Shown here piece by piece: positions 11,542-20,256 of a stretch of DNA of 64,000 nucleotides. The stretch covers positions 1,659,950 to 1,723,949 of the forward strand of contig NW_003314295.1 of the NCBI RefSeq assembly GCF_000143415.4. The letters are read 5' to 3'. Each line of letters begins with the position of its first letter. Positions within the stretch are counted from its first letter, which is position 1. The DNA comes from Selaginella moellendorffii. Its lineage: Eukaryota; Streptophyta; Lycopodiopsida; Selaginellales; Selaginellaceae. The notes under the pieces were generated by a model. The model was not told the origin of the DNA, did no database searches, and saw only the letters and a program-made list of their open reading frames with translations. The position numbers and the translations under genes were made by a program.

Positions 11542-11544
11542 GGT

Positions 11545-11710
11545 AGCGAGGGAAAGTCTAAGTTGTGGATAAGTACTGCAATGAGGTATAGAAAATCACC
11601 GTGGATGAAAAATTTAACCCTAATGCACAAAAGACATTTACTACTTTAGGTAAATCTCTTGACACTACTACTATTCCATGAATAATATAAATAAGAAAAT
11701 GTGTGTATAG
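11545..11710 (+). repeat. Repeat copy B, right part
   Basis: Aligns with copy A 4232-4400 (shared GGAAAGTCT, GTAAATCTCTTGA, TCCATGAATAATATAAATA, TGTGTATA). It completes the repeat split by the gypsy insertion. Confidence 0.75.
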
Positions 11711-11740
11711 AATGAACTTTTGTAAATATGGTCTGCTTGG

Positions 11741-12595
11741 ATGAGTGTTGCCACCAGACTCTCACCAATGGCTTCCACCTCTTCCACCTCTTTGACTACT
11801 GTCCTCTGCAATCAACATTTCAAGGCAGACATAGCAAGTTCCTTGTCTCAAAGACCTCATTGTTTGCCCACTATTTCTGAGGTAGTAGGTTCCAATCTTT
11901 TGTTTGATAAGTCCTCTTCATGCTAGTGATGTTTGCCCACCTTTTTTTTGCATCCATGGTTGCCAAGCTTCAAAGCGAGTGGCTTGTTCCAGCTTCTGGC
12001 AAGGCTCACAAATTCACATGTCTCCTTGGCCAGATAAATTCTAGATTAAAGGGATTTCATCTTGTGGGATTGAAAATGTTACAGGCTCTAGGTGGTGCTG
12101 AACCCCCAAGTTGAGATGGAAGCTATGGGCTACTAGCTTGTACATGCCGGTCCTCTCACACTTCTGTATCTTGCACAGCAATTTGGTGAGGACCAATGGT
12201 GTGGGGTTTTGCATAGTGCTTTAAAACACTCCAGATATATGGGAGCTTTCACAGCAGCAAGATCTTCAAGGAGCCTTTTAATAAATTATCTCCATTCAGG
12301 AGCCTGCAAAGTCGCTTTCATTTTGCCCACTGCATTGCTCGAGGCACTTCTAGCAGCATGCCCAAGGCTGGAGATTCTCATCACCAAATGCGCCCATGGT
12401 ATGCCTGTTCTTAGAGTCTTGCAGAGTGCAAGCCTCACAGTATTCGCGTTTGTTGGGAAGCATATGTCTGAAGTGATTGTGGATGCTCCAAACCTCATTG
12501 TGGGACATTGGCCGATAACCAGCAGGTTGAGCACGCTCATAGAACTTGCGTGCCCTCGTCTTATATGGTCCATGCAGTCTAAACAAATGTTGTGA
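11741..12595 (+). pseudogene. Possible F-box/LRR (FBD-like) gene relict
   Basis: The stretch 12209-12595 is open for 128 codons. It has leucine-rich-repeat-like words of F-box/LRR proteins (LLEALLAACPRLEILI, then SASLTVFAFVG, VDAPNLIVGHW, IELACPRLI). Upstream, 11741-12114 carries shorter open pieces in other frames without a recognisable F-box. No splice pattern joins them convincingly, so I read it as a fragment or decayed gene at the edge of the repeat block. A minus-strand frame over 12350-12655 is also open but has no recognisable content. Confidence 0.35.
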
Positions 12596-12655
12596 CAAAG
12601 CTATATGTGGACAATGGAGCCCAGATGAGCTGATTAAGTGTGCAAGCTCACACAA

Positions 12656-14595
12656 GCAATCACAAAACTACACCTTTATGCTAGAACCAACGAGGATATG
12701 AGCCTAGCATGCTAGCACCACTAGTCAACGCTAGAATTGGGTCAGTTTTCCTTGAAATGAAATTGTATGTAACATCTTATAATCTTTTTGCACCTTAACC
12801 GTGCCATGCACACGTCAAGGATGAGGGACTTACCATCTATTTAAGAGAAAACACGTCTGAGGCACCTTATACTCCGGTCAAAAGTTTACTTCAAGATCGT
12901 CAAGCTTGTGGTGAACTTAAATGATTTACACAAGATTTACAGATGTTTGAAATCTTGGAGGCTCGTGGTTTGGCCATTAAAATTTTCTATAAAGGTTGAA
13001 ATTTTTTCTTTTATATTACATCTTTCTTCACTGTTTTGTCCGAGACAAACTTCGTCGCGAATTTCGTCAACATCTTCACTACAGAACTGACGTAAGCCGC
13101 CGAGTCTCAGCTGGAGCGCGCTTCTTATCCAAGGCTTGCCTCGAGGAATGTCATCTCTTGCGGAGTGAGAAGTACGGCTGGGCTTCGAAGCGGGGGTGCA
13201 ACAGGTGATCGTGCTGGGGATGGGGATGGGAATGGCAAGCCGGGTGGTATGCAGGAATGATTTATTCTGTGCATGGAACGGAGGATCGGGTGTTAAACCG
13301 CGCAATTGGTGAGGATTGCTCCAAGTGCTGGGATTGTGGGCCACACGCTAGAGGATCTGGGCCCTGGACATGCTCGCCTGGAGTTTTGACATTCGAGCAT
13401 GGGTTAGGGTTCTTATCACAGGGCGGGATCTCGACCGGCCGGAGAGAATGGTAGTAAACCAGGAACTAGTCCAAATTCCGCGGGCATTTTTCTTCTTTAT
13501 GAGCAATTCCACATGATGAGCAATTTGCAAAACTCAGCAGCAGTTCTGGAGTGTGTAGCTCCATGATCAAAGTCCAACGTTGCCAATGGAGACTAAAGCA
13601 GTTGCACGGCTCTAGCAAGCACATTTGTTCATAGCTTTTCTGTATCCAATTTGAGTGGAGATGGCCCAACGAGATTAAAAGCAAGGGTGGGAATCATGTG
13701 GCTATGGGTTTTGTAAACACTTAGCTATAGATGGCTGTTGTGATACCACTTGTCAATGCGTACTTCTGCTTCTGGACGTTATAACTCAAGAGTGCTAAGC
13801 CAATCATCAATAGAGGTTTAACGTAAGCTTACATGTGCCACTGCACAAGCCCAATCCACAGAGTCGATGAAAAGTCGACAAGCTCAGCGCTCCTTGCTTC
13901 TGCTGCAGTTTTTGATCCAGCCAAGAACGATCTGGGGTGGAATATATGCAATATTAAGCTAACAAATGATGTTTACAAAAGGGAATTAATAGTAGTTTGT
14001 ATTATTTGAGTAAAAAATAATTCTAAACGTGGGTCTCATGAGGATGCCAGGAATGTCATTTTGGAGCAACCCACGAATTCACAAAGGTTTAGGCGAAGCC
14101 ACTTAAGGATCTTCCTTTCGATCTCTATGTGTCTGCTAGGAAGTAAGCTTTGCACTTAGTGTTTATGCTATATGATGTTCTGCTGCGGCCTGTGCATGAC
14201 AGGGTCCAAATACAAACCCTGTAAGGAAAAAGAGAAGAAATTCTATACAAACAACAAAAACAACCAATTGCTCACCAAGTCGTCCAAGGAAGAAAGAGTG
14301 GCAAGCAATAGAAACACGCTGGGAATGGTCATGGGGAACTTTGAGCATGGTGAGGCGCTGGATGCTTCCTTTGAATTTTTTGGTCTTGCCTAACGTAGCC
14401 AGATTTAAACTTTGAGAACTTCTATTAAGCCTGCCAGCATTTTCCTTGGCAATTTCTCATTAAGTATGATAAAAAACATTTTTTGCAAGCAAGAAAAAGT
14501 AGAGAGTGTTTTGTGAGGTAAGCATTCTGTTCCATCACGTCTCCTCTAGTCCATGTCTTTATAAGAGCAACACGTATGCACCGAAGAATCGCAAA
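12656..14595. other. Gene-free transition region
   Basis: Composition shifts here from AT-rich repeats to GC-richer genic DNA. Several short frames exist on both strands around 12,900-13,700 and 14,160-14,400, but none shows domain content or plausible exon structure. The last few hundred bases are presumably the promoter and leader of the gene at 14596. Confidence 0.5.
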
Positions 14596-15297
14596 ATGGC
14601 AGCAGTCGTGGGAGATCAGTTTCGCTCTGCTCAAGAACAGCTACAGCTCGTGTATGAAAGAAATACTTGGAGCAGTGATACTGTGACAGATCTCAATGGG
14701 AGGCTTTTGCTCAAAGTGAAGCGCCCGACCTTCAGTGCAACGGATGTGCTCATCACAGATCCGAGCTCTCGTCCCATCGTTGTAATCTATCATGAGGTAC
14801 TTGATTAAATTTGGCTTCTCTAGAATTGTGATCAATATCTTTCGGCATTCTCACAGTTAAAGAACTTTCGCACTAACTGGAAAGTTTTCCGCGAGCAAAG
14901 CAGGGACACTCCGTTGCTTTGCACAGTCAGGAAATCATCTCGGATTCAATTCAGCCTTTCTCTTGATGTATTTCTGGCCTCCAACAATCCAGATTCCGAT
15001 TCGAGTGAGCCTGATTTTCAGGTAAAGAAGGAAGTGCTTGGCAGTAGCATTGAGGTTTCTCGTGGACGAGGAGGAGCAGTGGTTGCCAGGGTAAGTCTAT
15101 CAGCAACTAATCATAAGAAATTATATGCATACATATATATTTCTTACCAGGCTGAGGCGATATCTCTCCTTTCCAACACAAGGTACCAGATCAGCGTGGC
15201 TCCTGGAGTTGATTATGTGTTTGTGCTGTCGCTGATTCTGATCGTAAAAGAGAAAGAAGAAGCTAGACAAACAGCCCCTTCATCCAATCTACGATGA
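14596..15297 (+). CDS. LURP1-related (LOR/DUF567) protein, copy 1
   Basis: Three exons (14596-14796, 14857-15090, 15151-15297) join in phase with GT..AG introns of 60 bp each and give 193 residues, normal for the plant LOR family. LOR proteins have a tubby-like beta-barrel; Arabidopsis LURP1 acts in defence against an oomycete, while most members have no known activity. Family features seen: VTDLNGRLLLKVKRP near residue 30, then a lipid-barrel strand region (WKVFREQSRDTPLLC), FLASNN, and a C-terminal YQISVAPGVDYVFVLSLILIV strand/helix. The ATG follows AAA, a good context. The second intron is a multiple of three and stop-free, so retention would still yield protein. It is tandem with a paralogue 470 bp downstream. 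Confidence 0.85.
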
Positions 15298-15764
15298 AAG
15301 AAGTTCCTATGACACAATTATATTAATATTTAAGAAGAAAATCTGGTATGAAATGTCTGGACTTGCTAACTTGTTAATTAAAGACAAAGCTCTTCTCCTT
15401 GAGATCTTGGGTTCAATTCTATGCTTCCAGGTGGTCGCCAGAAGATTTAAAACATGCCATAATATGGCACTGTTGAGAGTGGCGATTTCTGCAGAATTTT
15501 GTGTATGTTTTTTTGTTACAATATAATAAACGAGAAACCTTTTTATTTTTTCTTATTATTATTTATTTTTATTCAAATAATTATTTATTAAACTGGCTGT
15601 TAAGTTAACCAGCATTCTATGATGTGAAATGTTTTTTGAAGTGGTGAAATTCTTGTTGAATATTTGCATAATTTTCTGGTATAGCATTGTTACTTGCGTT
15701 GTATAAACTTGGACAGTAAAGTGATCTTCTATACGTTTTTGTTTCAAAGTCAAGGAAGGCAGGC
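15298..15764. other. Spacer between the two LURP1-related genes
   Basis: AT-rich 3' untranslated and promoter sequence with runs of T and ATT repeats near 15540-15590. No gene seen. Confidence 0.6.
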
Positions 15765-16466
15765 ATGGCGCAAGAGGTTGTAGGCGGCCAGTTTTGCAGG
15801 GCGGAGCGAGATCAGCATCTGGTGTACGCAGAGCATTGTTTGAGCAGCCACAATGTGAAGGATGTCTCCACGGGCAATCTCGTATTCAAGGTGAAACACC
15901 CCACTTTCGGCAAAGCGGACATTCTTGTCAAGGATCGAAACTCCGCCACGGTTCTCCGCCTCTGCCAGAAGGTAACTGATGCTTGATTCACAAAACTTTC
16001 TCTCGAGGCCATCTTACCAATTTCCTCTCAAGATATGGCACCTCCACGCGACCTGGCAAGTCTTTCCGGGAGACAAATCCAGCGAGATGCTCTTCCTCGT
16101 CAAGGAGTCATCGCTGCTCGAATTCAATCTTTCCATGCATGTTTTCCTCGGCCCAAATAAGTCCCCGAAGGAGCATCCAGATTTCAAGGTAAGGAGGAAG
16201 GCAAGCAGCAGCAGCATCAAGATTTACAACAGAAACGATCAGATAATTGCCAAAGTAGCACGCTCTCATTGAGATCATTTGAGTAACTTTAACGTTTTTT
16301 TTCCTAGATCAAGCCAAGCTGTGGCTGCTGCTTATTGGGAGGACATGACATACATGTCAACGCAGGGACAGACTCCGCGTTTGTGCTGTCCTTGTTTTTG
16401 ATTGTCCATGCCAAAGATCAAGAAATCGCGGACACCATGGAGCAGGTAATGGCGACTGTAAGATGA
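15765..16466 (+). CDS. LURP1-related (LOR/DUF567) protein, copy 2
   Basis: Three exons (15765-15971, 16033-16254, 16308-16466) join in phase with introns of 61 and 53 bp and give 195 residues. Intron positions match copy 1 exactly in the protein alignment (after the strand ending in HE/QK, and after IAK/VAR), so the pair arose by tandem duplication. Family words: DVSTGNLVFKVKHPTFGKADILV, WHLHATWQVFPGD, FNLSMHVFLGPN, and a C-terminal HDIHVNAGTDSAFVLSLFLIV. The protein differs from copy 1 by a cysteine-rich insert (CGCC) before the last strand. The biochemical role is unknown for the family. Confidence 0.83.
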
Positions 16467-16599
16467 CGATACATTGTAAAACCGTGAAAGCATCCATGAA
16501 CATCTAAAGTAGGACGCTATCAAGTTCAAAGTAGCAATTTGTGCGAAAGACTCGATTAGCTTCCATCTATACAAAGCGAAAGAATTCTCTATATCATTC

Positions 16600-18302
16600 T
16601 CACTGTCTGTAAGCCTCCTTCTCCAAAGTCGCTGAAACAGCGGCCAAGGAGAAGGCAGTGGAGGCCCCTTTGGCAGCCTTGACTTTGGCAACCAAGAGGT
16701 TCCACCGTGACTCCTCTTTCTTCGTTTGCTGGCCGATCCGGTCCTTGAAATGCCTGTCGAAGAAAGAGCTGAAGAAACTAGCAGCGAAAAACTACAAACT
16801 CTTACCTGCAAAGTGGGACTTTGCATCGCTCGGCATCGCCACACATTCTCGAGTGTAGCTCCAGGAGCTCCCACATCCGCTTGCAATGAAGGCAGCCACC
16901 CGAGACCTTGGTCCGGCACCCGGCAAAGTGTCGGACCAGAGACTCGAGTCCCTTGCACGCTGGAAAGCCGCACGAAGAAGAAGACGAGGAAGAAGAAGAG
17001 AAAGAATTCTGCCTGTTGATACCGTCGGGCGGCCTTTCGTGCGGCCCGATGGTGCGGCATCCGTCGCGGCATATGTGAACCAGCGCCTCCATCGCGTCGT
17101 GGAGCTGCTTGTACACCTTGTCTTCCTCGGATTTTCTCAGCTTCTCTTGCTTTCTCTGCGAACAAAGAACGTAAGTTCAATGAAGCTATGGAAAGAATGC
17201 TTGGGAGAACTAGAACTTACGGCGTCGGCCTCGATGACGTGACCAACGAGCTCCTGCTCGAGCGTTTGATCGGACTCGCGCATCACTCGCCAGCCTTCGG
17301 ACTTTACCACCGTCTTGAAGCTGGCGACGATGAGACGCAGGCACAAGAGGTTTAGCCGGCTCGCATCGCACAGTCGTGCGAGCTGGAGCACGTCCACGAC
17401 GTTTTCGGTCGTGAGCAGGCCCCGCTCCAGCGCCTCGGTGCATTTCTTCTTGAGGAGCGGGATCGAGTACGAGTGGGAGAGCGCGAGCAAATGTAGCACG
17501 TACTTCTCCATCTCTTTTTCCTCGTATCTAGAGCAATGGTGACGATCAAGGAAAGAGAAAACATCCTTGGCTTACCGCGACGAATACACAAACCGAGTGA
17601 AAACTCTCGCAGCATCGTATGGAACTCCCAAAATGTGGATGGATCGCCGGTGGTGCTTTCCGGACGGTTGCTGCTCTTGGAGCAAGCGTAAGAAAACCGG
17701 AGAGCTTGCGGCCTGTTCGAGAAAAAAGAAAACTTTGCTTGCGTATACTAGATTTTCAAGCTTACCAGCACGAACGAGTGAGCAGCAGTCATCCCTCCAT
17801 CCTCGGTGACGATGCAAACGTCCGTATGGAGGCCCTCGCAAAACAACTTGTCCCAATTGTCGACGATCTCTCTCGGCACCAGAACTCCCCCAGTGCTCGC
17901 CCTGCTGCTGGAAGAACTCGCCGACAACTTCGCCCTTCTAACATTCCACGATGGAAGCAGAGGTGGTGGCGGTGCTGAAGAACTTGTCGTAGAACTCGTG
18001 AGCTCGGAGGAGTCGTGGAAAGGAGAAGAATTGATGGAGCCGCTACTACTGCTACTGTCCTGTGGTGTGGAGTTAAGACTAATCTCCTGCGAACTCGTCC
18101 GGCTGTGCAAAATGCCGGCTGTGTCTAGCGACGCCGATCTGTGGATGAGTGAATGGTTGTCTACCAGACCTGGCTTGTTTGACGAGGCATTACTGTCCTG
18201 TGATGATATTGATCGCTGGAGCGGAGGCCTGTACAGTGGTGGCTTCATTGCTCGGAAAGATGCTCGATCTTCATTGACTTGCTGATGGATTGTCAATGCC
18301 AT
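16600..18302 (-). CDS. BTB/POZ and TAZ zinc-finger protein (BT family)
   Basis: Five exons on the minus strand (17766-18302, 17576-17712, 17221-17527, 16806-17155, 16600-16753) join in phase and encode about 494 residues. Order: a Ser-rich N-terminal tail of about 145 residues, a BTB domain (DVCIVTEDGGMTAAHSFVL, then FTRFVYSS), a BACK-like helical part, and a TAZ zinc finger whose His/Cys residues are visible (HICRDGC, CGFPACKGL, HFAGCRTKVSGGCLHCKRMW, HSRMCGDAERCKVPLCRHFK). Plant BT proteins act as CUL3 adaptors and nuclear scaffolds, bind calmodulin and link nutrient, hormone and developmental signals. The N-terminal extension makes this protein longer than typical Arabidopsis BT proteins (about 350-400). 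I chose the ATG at 18302 (GAGATGG context); an in-frame upstream ATG at 18404 would add 34 residues. Confidence 0.88.
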
Positions 18303-19785
18303 CTCTTCTCCACCATTTTCCAAGCAGGAAAGCAAACAGAACAGAGTCGAGAGAGAAAACTCTTGACGAGACCTCGAAAGGGGAATTCTATGGAACGCAA
18401 GCAAGAAAAAGAGAAACTTACAATGAAAGAGGGCCTCCTTGAAAGTTCTCTCCTTTTTGCTTTATCGAGCAAGATCCCAAGACCCACTAAGAATTCGATC
18501 GGTGCTCCGGTCTCGCAGCGTCAATCCAGGGTAGAATCGACCCCAGCAGCTCAAAGTCTTCGCAGAGATCGAGGGAGACAGCTCCGAAAAGTCCCGACTC
18601 TGGTCGCTGCTCGACACCATTATCGATCCTAGAGCTAAAGCCAGTAGAATCGCCACAGCCACCAAGACGAAAACAGTACTACTTTCGCTCGCCCTCCACA
18701 CAAACGCTCACACGCGCTCGCGAGAGGAAAAAACGCTGCCTGGGACATAAGAGAATATGCCACGCGGGTGCAAGAATATGCCTGTCTCGTCTGCTGGACG
18801 AACAGAGCCCGTTGCGTGCAGCCAATGTAAATGCATAACGTATTTGTTCTAAGCTCGCGATTTATCATCCATTTAACGAACAAACACAGCTTCATTAGTG
18901 TGGCTGGACATGCAGCCTACGTACCTCCCCCAAGATTTGCCATGCAACGCACATTTCTACAACGCAGCCTTTGGAAAGTTGGTGGTTGCAACTTCGTTGT
19001 TTTTGGGAAGATCGTGACTTGAAAGCTCCGGAAGAAAATTTTCACCAACAAAACAAAAATAAAAATCGAAAAAAAGAGAGAGAGAGAAATGATGCCCAGC
19101 ATGAAACTTCTTTTGTGTTTGTCTTGTTATATGACACAAGAAAACACAAGACACCAAGTCCAAAAAACCATGCATCCAAACCGGCGCTGATGAATGAATG
19201 GCCATCTCGAATCGCTATAGAACTTGTCCTTGAGCAAACAGAGATGTCGATGAGGCGCAGGCGCAAGTGGATTCCCAAACTCCATACCTTGACATTGTCT
19301 TCAAATCTTTCTTTGATAGAATAGAAAATCCATACATTCCCATGGTTGGGAAGTGATCTCTTCCCTGACAAGGCAAAGTTGACCATAAATGCCCAATTGG
19401 GCCCAGCGCGTAGCCTGCATGGACACGACCTCTCCTCCCAAATTTTCCCTGGCACACATTAATTCATACACAAGGAAACTTCGCTCGCGAGCTGGAAAGA
19501 AATTCGTTTTAAATGCCCTGGAGTTTGATCTGATCATCGCAGAGCTCGCTGCTAGCGCGATCTTCCAAAATCCGAGCTCGCCACAGTCCAAACTGTGCGT
19601 CGCCACCACAGATAGGATTGAAAGAGAACACCAAGAATAAGATCGAGAGAAACAAAAACAAAGTGAGCTTATCATTGATGATCTTGGTTCTTACTTTCTT
19701 ATTCTCGGACCAAATTCCTCCTCCTTGTCGATCCAAAATGCGGAGAGAAAACTTCCACCCCCAAAAAACCCTGTTCGTTCTGTCT
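18303..19785. other. Promoter/leader of the BTB-TAZ gene and 3' flank of the Mic10-like gene
   Basis: About 1.5 kb. 18303-18800 should hold the leader and promoter of the minus-strand BTB-TAZ gene. 18,900-19,785 has short frames on both strands with no recognisable domains. No RNA gene seen. Confidence 0.5.
18753..18781. promoter_or_regulatory. Two P1BS-like sites (GAATATGC) upstream of the BTB-TAZ gene
   Basis: GAATATGC occurs at 18753-18760 and 18774-18781, about 450-480 bp upstream of the BTB-TAZ start. Both fit GNATATNC, the binding consensus of PHR1-type GARP factors. Function is inferred from the motif only. Confidence 0.45.
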
Positions 19786-20031
19786 CTAATCTGCTCGGCC
19801 CAACAATCCCAGCGATGAATTGGAGTCTTTGAGGATCCTGGAGCAATCTGTGTAGCCGGAGCCCAATCCCACGCCCGCGCCAAATGCCATGGTCGCCCAT
19901 CGCGCCGATGGCGAGCGGAAGAACAGCAGCCCCGCGAACACTCCCACCGCCGACGAATACACGAACCTGCGCAGCATCACGTCGTAGCAGGCATCCATCT
20001 TCTCATCGTGCACTCGATCCGAGCCCGGCAT
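19786..20031 (-). CDS. MIC10: Mic10-like MICOS subunit (mitochondrial inner membrane)
   Basis: A single-exon frame of 81 residues. Mic10 is the small hairpin protein of the MICOS complex that bends the inner mitochondrial membrane at cristae junctions. The sequence shows the family plan: a short polar N-terminus ending DACYDVMLRRFVYSS, a first membrane segment with glycine (AVGVFAGLLFF), a charged turn (RSPSARW), and a second membrane segment carrying the glycine-repeat motif (FGAGVGLGSGYTDC) used for oligomerisation. Length is close to the usual 75-100 residues. The upstream PPR gene ends only about 225 bp away on the same strand, so the promoter is short; a plant AAACCCTAG telo-box-like motif lies near 20077. 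Confidence 0.82.
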   Translation of the reverse strand: MPGSDRVHDEKMDACYDVMLRRFVYSSAVGVFAGLLFFRSPSARWATMAFGAGVGLGSGYTDCSRILKDSNSSLGLLGRAD

Positions 20032-20256
20032 AGCTCCGATTCCTGCCTTCTCTCCTCCGCGTCCTCAAACCCTAGCTCCCTCTCAAACCCCAGCCCTAAA
20101 TTTCCACGTGGCTCTCTTTTTCTTTTTTAAAAATAAAACAGTACATCTTATCGCACGGCCTAGTTTCGACGCGCCACATCAGACGGTCCAGTTCAAATAT
20201 CTAATCGGACGGCCGATATTCAAATAGCCGCATCGGACGGTCCGGGGCCATCGTCC

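Noticed and set aside
18462-18701. Upstream frame before the BTB-TAZ gene with a membrane-like helix, as a possible uORF
   Set aside because: The frame opens with GTG, not ATG, and its first ATG comes after the hydrophobic stretch, so the helix would not be made.
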